DNA of 64,000 bases, taken from positions 60,155 through 124,154 of the forward strand of contig NZ_JANUXV010000005.1 of the NCBI RefSeq assembly GCF_024814355.1, written 5' to 3'. The stretch is from Gleimia sp. 6138-11-ORH1. Its GTDB lineage: Bacteria; Actinomycetota; Actinomycetes; Actinomycetales; Actinomycetaceae. Shown here piece by piece: positions 35,906-44,900 of the stretch. Both the position numbers and the translations under genes were made by a program. The notes beneath the pieces were generated by a model that saw only the letters and a program-made list of their open reading frames with translations, searched no databases and was not told the origin of the DNA. How positions within the stretch are numbered: position 1 is the first letter of the stretch; the number at the start of each line of letters is the position of its first letter.

Positions 35906-37360
35906 ATGACACTTAACCCACCACAGGCAGGTACTGCAGCTATCGGCGTATATGGAATGGGCGTAATGGGTTCAAACCTGGCACGCAACCTAGCTCGAAA
36001 CGGCTACCGCACAGCTGTGGGAAATCGCAGTATCGAACGCGTCGAAGAGTTCATTAAAAACTACGCAGACGAAGCAGAATTTGTCCCCACTGCCGATCTG
36101 GAACAGTTTGTTAACGCCCTCGAAACCCCGCGAATTGGGATTATTATGGTGCAAGCCGGAGCCGCTAGCGACGCGGTAATGGAACAAATGGCCAGCCACA
36201 TGGAAACCGGAGATATCATCGTGGACTGCGGCAACTCTCTTTTCACGGACACTATTCGCCGCGAAGCGTGGTGTCGCGCTCGCGGACTGCACTTTGTAGG
36301 CACCGGTGTTTCCGGAGGGGAAGAGGGCGCCCTCTGGGGCCCTTCCATCATGCCCGGGGGAACTGCGGAATCATACGCGCGGTTGGGAAGCATTTTTGAA
36401 ACTATTTCTGCGCAGGTAAATGGAGAACCCTGCTGCACCCACGTCGGCACAGATGGGGCCGGACACTTCGTAAAAATGGTGCATAACGGGATCGAATACG
36501 CAGATATGCAACTAATCGCAGAATCTTACGATCTGCTTAAACAGGGATTAGGTTTATCAGCGGCGGAAATCGCGGAAATTTTTGCGACTTGGAACCAGGG
36601 CGAACTGGAATCCTACCTAATCGAAATCACCGCAGAAGTCCTCCGACAAGTCGATGCGGAAACTGGCAAACCTCTAGTTGATTTAATCGTCGACCAAGCC
36701 TCCCAAAAAGGCACCGGTAAGTGGACGGTTCAAAACGCTTTAGACCTGGCTGTTCCGGTCACTGCCATTGCTGAAGCCACTATGGCTCGAGGAGCCTCCT
36801 CTGCTTTGGCGCAGCGCACTGCTGCCAGCGGTTTTGCCGGACAGGTAAAAACATGGGAAATCAGTGATCCAGCCGAGTTCATTGAAGCTGTGCGACTGGC
36901 ACTTTACGCTTCAAAAATCGTCGCGTACTCGCAGGGGTTCACACAAATCAGCGAAGCCGCAGAAAATTACGGTTGGAACATTAATCTAGGTGACGTAGCG
37001 CGAATCTGGCGCGGCGGTTGCATTATTCGCGCGGTATTTTTAGAAGACATAACTGAAGCGTATGAACGTAACCCGCAGCTGCCTCTCTTATTAGCAGATC
37101 AGAATTTTGCTGCCAAAGTTAAACACGCGACGCAGGCTTGGCGTGAAGTTGTCGCGCAAGCTGCTTTACACGGGGTGCCTACCCCGGTGTTTTCCTCTGC
37201 GCTAGCCTACTTTGATACTTTACGGGCAGAGCGTTTACCAGCGGCACTAATTCAAGGGCAGAGAGACTTCTTTGGGGCGCACACCTACCAGCGGATTGAT
37301 AAACCGGGTACTTTCCACACTGAGTGGGCAGAAGCAAACCGCCCTGAAGTAAGCGTATAG
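35906..37360 (+). CDS. gnd: 6-phosphogluconate dehydrogenase (NADP+, decarboxylating)
   Basis: A 484-residue enzyme of the pentose phosphate pathway that oxidises and decarboxylates 6-phosphogluconate to ribulose 5-phosphate. The NADP-binding motif is IGVYGMGVMGSNLARNLARNG, followed by GTGVSGGEEGALWGPSIMPGG and the catalytic-lysine motif GAGHFVKMVHNGIEYADMQ. The full-length C-terminal helical domain and tail (FFGAHTYQRIDKPGTFHTEW) are present, so it is the long E. coli-like type. In many actinobacteria a gnd lies between dnaN and recF; here it lies with pcnA and a PBP gene 15 bases downstream. Confidence 0.96.
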   Translation: MTLNPPQAGTAAIGVYGMGVMGSNLARNLARNGYRTAVGNRSIERVEEFIKNYADEAEFVPTADLEQFVNALETPRIGIIMVQAGAASDAVMEQMASHMETGDIIVDCGNSLFTDTIRREAWCRARGLHFVGTGVSGGEEGALWGPSIMPGGTAESYARLGSIFETISAQVNGEPCCTHVGTDGAGHFVKMVHNGIEYADMQLIAESYDLLKQGLGLSAAEIAEIFATWNQGELESYLIEITAEVLRQVDAETGKPLVDLIVDQASQKGTGKWTVQNALDLAVPVTAIAEATMARGASSALAQRTAASGFAGQVKTWEISDPAEFIEAVRLALYASKIVAYSQGFTQISEAAENYGWNINLGDVARIWRGGCIIRAVFLEDITEAYERNPQLPLLLADQNFAAKVKHATQAWREVVAQAALHGVPTPVFSSALAYFDTLRAERLPAALIQGQRDFFGAHTYQRIDKPGTFHTEWAEANRPEVSV

Positions 37361-37375
37361 CCGGAAGAGAAGTTT

Positions 37376-39763
37376 ATGACTGAACATGAAAATACACCGC
37401 GAAGACCTTCTGGATTACCTCGGCGCCGCGATATACACGGAAAACCAGCAGAAGCTCCTGTAACTGAGGAAACTCAAGCTGAAGAAACAGTTACTAAGGC
37501 CGAGACAGAAGCAGTAACTGAACGAGTTAGCCTATTCGAGCGGCAGGCAGCAGCGGAAACTGACGCTGCTGGCACAGAAGCAGCGGAAGCGGACCCAAAA
37601 ACTCCGATTTGGGCGGCGCGAAATACTGCTTCGCCGCAGCAGAAAGAGGAAACAGTGGCACCTAAAAAAGGAAATAAAGCTAAACAACCACCCGCTAAAG
37701 CAAGTTGGGGGAAGCGAATTTTCAAAGGCATACTGCTAACTGGGGTGGCAGGTTTTACCTTAAGTGTTCTGGTTTTCGTCTTTGCGTACATTACAACTAA
37801 AGTACCTGAGCCAGGAGAGTTCGCGTTAGCCCAAAATACTACGGTCTATTATGCTGACGGGGAAACTCAAATGGGCACATTTGGGGAACTTAACCGCACC
37901 ATCATTGACGCAAATACTCTGCCAAAACATGTGGGCCACGCGGTAGTTGCCTCAGAAGATAGGAGTTTTTACACAAACTCTGGGATTGACCTGTGGAGTA
38001 TTGGGCGCGCTGCCTACAACAACTTAAAGGGCGGGCCATTACAGGGTGGTTCTACGCTTTCGCAACAGTATGTGGAACGTTACTATTTGGACACTACCAC
38101 CGGATACTGGGGAAAGTTCAAAGAAGCGATTTTAGCGCTTAAAATCAACCGCCAGCAGTCTAAAGAAGAAATCTTAGGGAACTACCTAAATACGATTTAC
38201 TTCGGAAGAGGTGCCTACGGAATTGAAGAAGCCTCGAAACGCTATTTTGGGCATTCCGCAGCGGAATTAACTATTTCTGAATCAGCACTGTTAAGCGGCA
38301 TCATTCCGGCGCCCTCAGCTTGGGATCCAGCAGTTAGCCCTGACATTGCTAAACAGCGGTGGGAGCGCGTGCTTAATCTAATGGTTGAAGATGGTTGGAT
38401 TACTGCTGAAGAACGCAGTGCCGCTGTTTTCCCAGAAGTGATTGAACCGAAAGAATCCTTATCCTTTGCCGGTCCGCAAGGTTACATAATGCAACAGATC
38501 CGCGCGGAACTTGTTGAAAAGGCTGGTTTCACTGAAGAAGAGATTAATACTGGCGGATATAAGATTATTTCTACTATTGATAAGGAATCCCAGGAACAGG
38601 CTTTGCGTGCGGTTGCTGAAATTCCAGCTGGCCATGCGGATAACCTCAGGGTTGCCCTGTCAGCAGTGGATCCAAGAACCGGGGAGATAGTTGCTGAATA
38701 CGCGGGAGCTGACTATCAGAAGCTACAGTCAAATTCAGTTACCCAAGATTATGCGATGGCTGGTTCGACAATGAAACCACTGGGGTTAATGGGATACATT
38801 GCCGCCGGTGGCACCATTAACGATGTTTACAACGCAAATAGTGGGATCCAGATTAAGGACTCAAGAACGGGCGTGCTTAGTCCGCCGATTCGTAACTACG
38901 CTAATATTTCCTACGGTTTTGTGAACTTACGTTTTTCCACTTCTCGTTCTGCAAATACGTCATTTTTGGGAATGAATGACGCGATGGGACCAGAAAAAAC
39001 AGTTGAAGCTGCGAAACGGCTGGGCCTTAGCGATAACGCGATTGGTTTAGAAGCGAACCTAAATAACATTCTTGGTTCAGCGGCAGTTCATAATATTGAT
39101 TTAACGCGAGCTTACGCTACTTTTGCTTCTGGAGGGGTGCGGATTGATCCGCATATCGTCCGCCAGGTACTCGATCAGCAAGGGGACGCTGTCTACACTG
39201 CGTCTACTGAGGGGGAAAGAGTTTACAGTTCTGAGGATGTTTCTGAGATTCTGCCGGCTTTACGTGATGCGGCAACTGGGGGGACTGGTGCGAAAGCCAG
39301 TTACCTAGGTCGCCCAGTTGCAGGGAAAACCGGTACATCTGAAGATACTAAGTCAGCGCAGTTCGTTGCGTTTATTCCGCAGCTGGTAACTACCGTGTCT
39401 TTCTACCAGGTTGGACCTAACGGGGAGCAAGAATCAATTACCCCTTGGAATGGGTTAAATGAGGTGACTGGTTCATCTATCCCCGGGGACGTGTGGTTAA
39501 ACTTCATGCAGGGAGTTATCCATAAGTATGAGGTGCAAGATTTTGACTGGTACGTGCCTCAAAATCGGCAAACTAAGTTCACTAAGCACGCTTACGTGCC
39601 ACCTCCACCAAAGAAAGAGGAGAAACCGGAAGAAGAGCCGGATTCAAAACCTGAAAAACCGGTTGAAGAAATTAAGCCGGACCCACCCAAGGAAACCGAT
39701 CCGGCGTTGCCACCTGAAGAGCAGGTGCCCCCTCCAGAAGATCCTAATGATAAGGAAAGTTAA
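37376..39763 (+). CDS. Bifunctional class A penicillin-binding protein
   Basis: A 795-residue peptidoglycan synthase. The acidic ~115-residue cytoplasmic N-terminus is followed by one transmembrane helix (~118-140). The glycosyltransferase domain has VVASEDRSFYTNSGID with catalytic Glu194, GGPLQGGSTLSQQYVE and YLNTIYFGRGAYGIEEA. The transpeptidase domain has Ser464-x-x-Lys467 in AGSTMKP, Ser525-Ala-Asn527, and KTGTSED with Lys651. The C-terminal ~55 residues are rich in Pro, Glu and Lys and probably extend into the cell wall. It forms an operon with gnd and ends at a strong shared terminator. Confidence 0.95.
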   Translation: MTEHENTPRRPSGLPRRRDIHGKPAEAPVTEETQAEETVTKAETEAVTERVSLFERQAAAETDAAGTEAAEADPKTPIWAARNTASPQQKEETVAPKKGNKAKQPPAKASWGKRIFKGILLTGVAGFTLSVLVFVFAYITTKVPEPGEFALAQNTTVYYADGETQMGTFGELNRTIIDANTLPKHVGHAVVASEDRSFYTNSGIDLWSIGRAAYNNLKGGPLQGGSTLSQQYVERYYLDTTTGYWGKFKEAILALKINRQQSKEEILGNYLNTIYFGRGAYGIEEASKRYFGHSAAELTISESALLSGIIPAPSAWDPAVSPDIAKQRWERVLNLMVEDGWITAEERSAAVFPEVIEPKESLSFAGPQGYIMQQIRAELVEKAGFTEEEINTGGYKIISTIDKESQEQALRAVAEIPAGHADNLRVALSAVDPRTGEIVAEYAGADYQKLQSNSVTQDYAMAGSTMKPLGLMGYIAAGGTINDVYNANSGIQIKDSRTGVLSPPIRNYANISYGFVNLRFSTSRSANTSFLGMNDAMGPEKTVEAAKRLGLSDNAIGLEANLNNILGSAAVHNIDLTRAYATFASGGVRIDPHIVRQVLDQQGDAVYTASTEGERVYSSEDVSEILPALRDAATGGTGAKASYLGRPVAGKTGTSEDTKSAQFVAFIPQLVTTVSFYQVGPNGEQESITPWNGLNEVTGSSIPGDVWLNFMQGVIHKYEVQDFDWYVPQNRQTKFTKHAYVPPPPKKEEKPEEEPDSKPEKPVEEIKPDPPKETDPALPPEEQVPPPEDPNDKES

Positions 39764-39784
39764 GGGGGAGCTTCCCTAAAATGC

Positions 39785-39833
39785 AGTTGGGGGCTTTATT
39801 CACCAGATGGTGAATAAAGCCCCCAACTTTTTA
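39785..39833. terminator. Bidirectional terminator between the PBP gene and rplI
   Basis: A perfect 20-bp stem (39785-39804 with 39809-39828) closes on an AGAT loop and is followed by TTTTT on the plus strand. It separates two convergent genes. Confidence 0.95.
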
Positions 39834-39847
39834 GAAGCTAACTGCGA

Positions 39848-40297
39848 TTAGTCAGCTACTACAGTAACGTTTAGACGTGCGGAAACCTCTGGGTGGAGGT
39901 TAGCGAAGACTACTACGGAACCTACGTTCTTAATGGCTTTTTCGATAACTACCTTACGGCGGTCTACCTTAATGCCAGTAGCTGCTTCAACAGCGGCGCA
40001 AACGTCTGCGGAAGACAGTGCCCCGTACAGGTTACCCTGTGCGGAAGCGTGCTTTGCAACGGTGTAGGTTGCTGCTTCTAGCTGATCGCGGACTGCGCGA
40101 GCATCTTCGATAGAAGCGATTGCCTTCTTACGACGCAGTGCTACTGCAGCGTCAATCTGTTTTTGTGCACCTGGGGTCCAGCGTTCTGCTAAACGACGTG
40201 GAACCAGGTAGTTACGTGCGTAACCGTCCTTAACTACAACAACGTCACCTGCGGAGCCGAGGTTAGGAACATCGTGGGTCAAAATTAGCTTTGCCAT
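39848..40297 (-). CDS. rplI: 50S ribosomal protein L9
   Basis: A 149-residue protein of the large ribosomal subunit. It begins MAKLILTHDVPNLGSAGDVVVVKDGYARNYLVPRRLA, the conserved N-terminal rRNA-binding domain, followed by the long connecting helix (residues ~40-75) and the C-terminal domain. The length is normal. It is last in the operon rpsF-ssb-rpsR-rplI, 20 bases after rpsR. Confidence 0.97.
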   Translation of the reverse strand: MAKLILTHDVPNLGSAGDVVVVKDGYARNYLVPRRLAERWTPGAQKQIDAAVALRRKKAIASIEDARAVRDQLEAATYTVAKHASAQGNLYGALSSADVCAAVEAATGIKVDRRKVVIEKAIKNVGSVVVFANLHPEVSARLNVTVVAD

Positions 40298-40317
40298 ATT
40301 TCAGTCTCCTTTTTATC

Positions 40318-40557
40318 TCAGCGGCCGGAGCTGGAGTAAGGGAGCAGTGCCATTTCGCGAGCGTTCTTAACAGCTTTAGCGATACGACGCTGTTCCTGCA
40401 CGGATACGCCAGTTACGCGACGAGCGCGGATCTTGCCACGGTCAGAAATGAACTTGCGTAGCAGGGCGGTATCCTTGTAGTCAATGTTTTCGATCTTAGC
40501 CGAGCGAAGAGGGTTTGCCTTCTTCTTTGCTGGCTTGCGAAGTTGTGGCTTCGCCAT
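40318..40557 (-). CDS. rpsR: 30S ribosomal protein S18
   Basis: A 79-residue basic protein of the small ribosomal subunit that pairs with S6. The conserved [50 protein letters not shown] covers most of its length. No zinc-binding cysteines are present at the N-terminus, so it is the zinc-independent form. The gene lies between ssb and rplI. Confidence 0.97.
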   Translation of the reverse strand: MAKPQLRKPAKKKANPLRSAKIENIDYKDTALLRKFISDRGKIRARRVTGVSVQEQRRIAKAVKNAREMALLPYSSSGR

Positions 40558-40611
40558 GGTGTCTCCTAAATAAGGTCTTTGTAACTTAAGAAGTTTAAGT
40601 TAAATCGTTGA

Positions 40612-41223
40612 TTAGAACGGTGGTTCGTCGTCGAAAGAGCTTCCGCCTCCCGTGGACCACGGGTCGGCAGGTGAACCACCTGGGGCAGCGCTGAAGTTAG
40701 GGGTTCCAGAGGGAGCACCGAATCCACCGGCGGCAGGGCCACCCTGTGGTTGGTTACTTCCAAAACCGTTTGTTTCAGGCTGGTTGTAGCCACCCTGGTT
40801 GAAATCACCAGGACCATTTTGCGCGAAACCTCCCTGGTTGGACTGTCCCCCATAGTTAGATGGGTTACGAGTCACCTGGGCGCGTGCGTAACGCAGGGAA
40901 GGACCAATTTCATCAACCTGTAGTTCAACAGAGGTGCGTTGTGTCCCGTCCCGACCTTCGTAAGAACGTTGGATTAGGCGACCTTGTACTACAACGCGCA
41001 TTCCTTTAGAAAGGGAGTCTGCGACGTTTTCAGCGAACTCGCGCCATACGGAGCAGCGCATAAATAGTGCGTCGCCGTCTTTCCACTGTCCGGTTGCCCG
41101 GTCGAAAGTGCGCGGGGTTGAAGCGACGGTGAAGTTAGCTACTGGTGAACCAGAAGGGGTGTAACGCAGTTCAGGGTCGGCAGTTAAGTTACCAACAATC
41201 GTTACTATCGTATCTCCAGCCAT
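40612..41223 (-). CDS. ssb: Single-stranded DNA-binding protein
   Basis: A 203-residue SSB that coats single-stranded DNA. The N-terminal OB fold (residues ~1-115) starts [26 protein letters not shown] glycine- and asparagine-rich linker with GGF/GGY repeats follows (~120-190). The C-terminus ends in the partner-binding tip DDEPPF. Its place in the rpsF-rpsR operon marks it as the main replicative SSB. Confidence 0.97.
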   Translation of the reverse strand: MAGDTIVTIVGNLTADPELRYTPSGSPVANFTVASTPRTFDRATGQWKDGDALFMRCSVWREFAENVADSLSKGMRVVVQGRLIQRSYEGRDGTQRTSVELQVDEIGPSLRYARAQVTRNPSNYGGQSNQGGFAQNGPGDFNQGGYNQPETNGFGSNQPQGGPAAGGFGAPSGTPNFSAAPGGSPADPWSTGGGSSFDDEPPF

Positions 41224-41262
41224 CTTTACTCCTTAGATTTCTTGCGAGGGGAAAGGCTATTG

Positions 41263-41550
41263 TTAGGCGTCGTTGCGCAGCAGTTTGGTGCGCATTACGG
41301 ATTCGTTCAGGGTTAGCTGACGGTTGATTTCCAGTGCAACAGGAGAAGTAGTGGTCATATTAACCAGTACGTAGATTCCTTCAGACTGCTTCTGGATTTC
41401 GTATGCTAAGCGACGCTTGCCCCATACGTCTACGCTCTCAACAGTGCCGTTGTTATCTGTTACCAGAGTCAGCAGCTTTTCCATTGAGGGAGCGACGGTG
41501 CGTTCGTCAACGGTGGGATTGAAGATCACCATTAGTTCGTAAGCACGCAT
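41263..41550 (-). CDS. rpsF: 30S ribosomal protein S6
   Basis: A 95-residue ribosomal protein that binds the central domain of 16S rRNA together with S18. It begins [19 protein letters not shown] and contains [26 protein letters not shown], the signature region. Length is normal. It is the first gene of the operon and has a strong ribosome site (AAAGGAGGTGG). A palindrome lies in its leader. Confidence 0.97.
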   Translation of the reverse strand: MRAYELMVIFNPTVDERTVAPSMEKLLTLVTDNNGTVESVDVWGKRRLAYEIQKQSEGIYVLVNMTTTSPVALEINRQLTLNESVMRTKLLRNDA

Positions 41551-41579
41551 TATTTCCCCACCTCCTTTGGACTAAATCG

Positions 41580-41598
41580 GTCACGGACGGTCCGTGAC
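41580..41598 (-). promoter_or_regulatory. Palindrome in the rpsF leader, possible S6:S18 autoregulatory hairpin
   Basis: GTCACGGAC (41580-41588) and GTCCGTGAC (41590-41598) form an inverted repeat 30 bases before the rpsF start. On the transcript the tip contains ACCGT. Leaders of rpsF operons in several phyla carry a hairpin with a conserved CCG that binds the S6-S18 pair. The match is suggestive only. Confidence 0.35.
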
Positions 41599-41765
41599 AG
41601 GAGGGATATGCGATTGATTTCCTTATGTCATCTCAGGGAAAGTTCTGATGGCAGAAGCTCCGTTTGAGATAAGTCAATCAACTTACAATCTTAACTTATC
41701 GGCAGGGGGTTTAGCTAGGTGTAGTTTGCGCGATTTTGCTTACTATTTGTAGTTATTTTCAGGGT

Positions 41766-43133
41766 TTAGCTGAGGTTTAGGTGCTGCCAGGTTGTTTGGC
41801 GGGTGCGCCAATAGAGGGTGAGGGCGCGCCCTCCGATAAAGAAAATTCCAAAAAGTAGCCAGATGGAGGCGAGGGCGTCACTTTGACTACTAAGCGAAAT
41901 AACTGCGTCTTTTAAGGTGAGCGCATAGTAAACCCAAAGAGCGGGGAGGAAAAGAGCCATCACGAAAGTAGCGGCAAAAGCTAGGTAAAGATTGTCGCCA
42001 GCGCCAATTAGAATCCCATCTAAGACAAACACGTACCCAGCAAGCGGGTAGAACGGAGCGGAGTAGAGTAACCCTAAAGTGGCGATTTTTGTTAACGCAG
42101 GATCAGAAGTGAAAAGGTAGGGGAGCAGGGGGGAGGTGGCGGCAACGAAAATTCCCAGCAAAGTTCCAGCGATTATGCCCCAGCGGCTGAGGGTGCGAAG
42201 TAGCTCTTGGGCTTGGCGGGAGTTTTTTGCGCCCAGACTGCGGCCGATTAACGCTTGGGCGGCGATGGCTAAAGCGTCTAAAGAAAATATGGCGAAACCC
42301 CAGATGGTGGCAACAATTTGGTTTCCGGCAACTGAGAGGTCCCCGGCTTGGGTGAGGGTTACCACGGTGAAAAGAAGGCATACTCTCATGCTGAGGGTGC
42401 GGAACATGAGGGGAGCGCCGGTGAGGGTGGCTTTGAAAATCCCTTGGAAGTTCGGTAGGGCATGGACTTGGTGGGTTTTGCAGGCTTTGAGTACTCGGTA
42501 GGTGAGGAACCCACCCATTCCTAGTTCTGCGAGGGCGGTTCCTAAAGCGGATCCGGTGATGCCCAGGTTGAAACCGAAGATTAGGATTGCGTTTAAGAGG
42601 GCGTTTACTGCAGCGCCGACGGTGGCGACTACTAAGGGGGTGCGGGTATCTAAAAGTCCGCGGAGAGTTCCGGTGGCAGCTAAAGAAAGGAGCATGCCGA
42701 TTAGTCCGGGAGCTGCGAAATAGAGGTAGGCGTTTGCGTGGGGGAGAGTGTCTGCGCTGGTGCCGAAAAGTCCAATCAGGGTGGGACTGTAATAGAGGAG
42801 GAAGCTGGTGGTGATAACTCCACAAAACAGGGCGAGCCAAAGTGCATCTAAACCAGCTTGCAGTCCGGCTTTTTGATTTCCAGCTCCGAAGTGTTTGGCA
42901 GTTAGTGAAGTGGTGGAGTAGGCCAGGAAAACAAATAGTCCAAAAGTGGTGATGAGGATGGTGGAGCTGATTGCCAGTCCCGCTAATTCGCTGGTGCCCA
43001 GGTGGCCTACCATGGCGGTATCTACAGTGGTTAGTAGGGGTTGGACGATTAGGGTACCTAATGCTGGTAAAGCCAGGGTTAGGATTTGTTGGTTGAGGTT
43101 ATGGGGGGTTTTAGGTTTAGGTGAAGTGTTCAT
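41766..43133 (-). CDS. MATE-family multidrug/DinF-type exporter
   Basis: A 455-residue integral membrane protein with 12 hydrophobic segments. It opens with NQQILTLALPALGTLIVQPLLTTVDTAMVGHLGTSELAGLAI, the MATE start, and repeats a related pattern at the beginning of the second half (APLMFRTLSMRVCLLF), as expected of the two-bundle fold. It resembles the DinF branch. Substrates cannot be told; MATE proteins export cationic drugs using sodium or proton gradients. The gene stands alone and is divergent from dnaB across a DnaA-box-rich gap. Confidence 0.92.
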   Translation of the reverse strand: MNTSPKPKTPHNLNQQILTLALPALGTLIVQPLLTTVDTAMVGHLGTSELAGLAISSTILITTFGLFVFLAYSTTSLTAKHFGAGNQKAGLQAGLDALWLALFCGVITTSFLLYYSPTLIGLFGTSADTLPHANAYLYFAAPGLIGMLLSLAATGTLRGLLDTRTPLVVATVGAAVNALLNAILIFGFNLGITGSALGTALAELGMGGFLTYRVLKACKTHQVHALPNFQGIFKATLTGAPLMFRTLSMRVCLLFTVVTLTQAGDLSVAGNQIVATIWGFAIFSLDALAIAAQALIGRSLGAKNSRQAQELLRTLSRWGIIAGTLLGIFVAATSPLLPYLFTSDPALTKIATLGLLYSAPFYPLAGYVFVLDGILIGAGDNLYLAFAATFVMALFLPALWVYYALTLKDAVISLSSQSDALASIWLLFGIFFIGGRALTLYWRTRQTTWQHLNLS

Positions 43134-43204
43134 AAAGGTTTAAGTTTTGCTTTAAGGTTGTCTCTACCAAGGAGGTTTTATCCACCAATTCATAATTGTA
43201 TTTT

Positions 43205-43462
43205 TTATCCACAGACTGTGAATGAATCTGTGGGTAACTATACCTTGATTTTTTCGGAAATGAGGGCGCTGGGACAAATGTTAAGTAATTGAAAGATAGC
43301 AACTTGTCCACAATAATTCACAGGTTATCCCCCGATATCCACAGAAAATCCCCAAGTTATCCACATTGAAGGTTTAAGTTCGGCTATAAACTTGCCTAAA
43401 ACCAAGGTATTCTGCCAACAGGTAGAGAAAATTTGTGATTCCCATAAAATAGCTGTGGATAA
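43205..43462. promoter_or_regulatory. Cluster of DnaA boxes upstream of dnaB
   Basis: The 353-base gap between the MATE gene and dnaB contains three perfect DnaA boxes (TTATCCACA at 43205-43213 and 43357-43365; TGTGGATAA at 43454-43462) and near matches at 43229-43237 (TGTGGGTAA), 43304-43312 (TTGTCCACA), 43325-43333 (TTATCCCCC) and 43335-43343 (ATATCCACA). The last perfect box ends 24 bases before the dnaB ATG. The density is at least as high as in the oriC gaps. Likely roles are DnaA control of dnaB, DnaA titration, or a second origin-like site. Confidence 0.8.
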
Positions 43463-43486
43463 CTAATTAAAGGGTGAAAATGTAAC

Positions 43487-44827
43487 ATGGCTGATTCAAC
43501 CGTATTTGATCGATTGCCACCACAGGACTTAGAAGCTGAACAATCAGTCCTGGGCTCCATGATGTTATCTAAAAAGGCTATCGACGATGTTGCCGAAATC
43601 CTTAAAGGAAGAGACTACTACCTTCCGAAACATGAAACTATCCACAACATCATTATGGAATTGCATTCTGAAGGAGAACCGGCAGATGCAATTACCGTAG
43701 CGGACGCATTACAAACCAACGGCAAACTAAGCAATGTGGGTGGACGCGACTACCTCTATCACCTAATTTCTTTAGTTCCCACGGCGGCCTCGGCAAACTA
43801 CTATGCGCGAATCGTAGCTGAACGAGCCATTTTGCGACGCCTGGTTGATGCTGGAACGCGAATTGTGCAACTTGGCTACGCCACGGACGGCACAGAAGTT
43901 GATGACATAGTTGATGCCGCCCAAGCAGAAATTATGATGGTGGCCGAAGACCGCGCCCGTTCAGACTACATTTTATTAAACGACTTAACCGACCCTTTGG
44001 TGCAAGAGCTCGAAGAAATCCAAGCTAACGGGGGGCCGGCGAAAGGGCTTCCTACGGGGTTAATTGATTTGGATCACCTCACTACCGGATTGCAGCCGGG
44101 GCAGATGATTATCGTGGCGGCTCGCCCAGCAATGGGGAAATCAACGCTGGCAATGAACTTTTTGCGCTCTGCTGCCATCACCCAGAAAAAACCGGCGATT
44201 ATTTTCAGTTTGGAAATGTCTCGCTCAGAAATTGGGATGCGGTTAGTTGCGGCTGAAGCTGGCGTACTTTTTGGGAATATGCGCCGCGGAAAACTCACCA
44301 ATAAAGACTGGACAAAAATTACTTCTTCCCTAGGGCGGATCTCTGAGGCTCCCCTGTATATTGACGACTCTCCAAATATGGCAATGAATGAGATCCGCTC
44401 AAAGTGTCGTCGGTTAAAGCAGCAGGTGGGATTAAGTCTGATTGTAATTGACTACTTGCAGTTGATGACCTCGGGGAAAAGAGTTGAGTCGCGGCAGCAG
44501 GAAGTTTCTGAGTTTTCACGTTCTTTGAAGCTATTAGCGAAAGAACTTGAAGTGCCGGTTGTGGCAGTTGCGCAGCTAAACCGTGGGCCGGAACAGCGTA
44601 CGGATAAGAAACCGATGATTGCGGACCTGCGTGAATCAGGTTCTTTAGAACAGGATGCTGACGTGATTATCTTGTTGCACCGACCAGATTATTACAATAA
44701 GGAAGACCGCGCGGGTGAAGCAGATATTATCGTTGCGAAACACCGTAACGGAGAAACAGCTACTTTGCCGGTTGCTTTCCAGGGGCACTATGCGCGTTTT
44801 TCAGATCTTGCTCGGCAGGTTGGTTAA
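43487..44827 (+). CDS. dnaB: Replicative DNA helicase DnaB
   Basis: A 446-residue hexameric helicase that unwinds DNA at the replication fork. The N-terminal domain begins RLPPQDLEAEQSVLGSMMLSKKAIDDV. The RecA-like C-terminal domain has Walker A ARPAMGKSTLAMNFLR, the DnaB motif FSLEMSRSEIGMRL, Walker B LIVIDYLQLM and DLRESGSLEQDADVIILLHR. No intein interrupts it, which is worth noting because inteins are frequent in actinobacterial dnaB. Its usual partner genes rpsF-ssb-rpsR-rplI lie nearby on the other strand. DciA, encoded near the origin, is its likely loader. Confidence 0.97.
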   Translation: MADSTVFDRLPPQDLEAEQSVLGSMMLSKKAIDDVAEILKGRDYYLPKHETIHNIIMELHSEGEPADAITVADALQTNGKLSNVGGRDYLYHLISLVPTAASANYYARIVAERAILRRLVDAGTRIVQLGYATDGTEVDDIVDAAQAEIMMVAEDRARSDYILLNDLTDPLVQELEEIQANGGPAKGLPTGLIDLDHLTTGLQPGQMIIVAARPAMGKSTLAMNFLRSAAITQKKPAIIFSLEMSRSEIGMRLVAAEAGVLFGNMRRGKLTNKDWTKITSSLGRISEAPLYIDDSPNMAMNEIRSKCRRLKQQVGLSLIVIDYLQLMTSGKRVESRQQEVSEFSRSLKLLAKELEVPVVAVAQLNRGPEQRTDKKPMIADLRESGSLEQDADVIILLHRPDYYNKEDRAGEADIIVAKHRNGETATLPVAFQGHYARFSDLARQVG

Positions 44828-44900
44828 ACAAAAAATGACCGCCTGAGGGGTAATCGGCTAGGCTAGAGACACGATTAATTTATTGTGTACAGGAGTAATA

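Noticed and set aside
40566..40853. 95-codon minus-strand frame inside ssb
   Set aside because: A frame shadow of the Gly/Asn-rich SSB linker.
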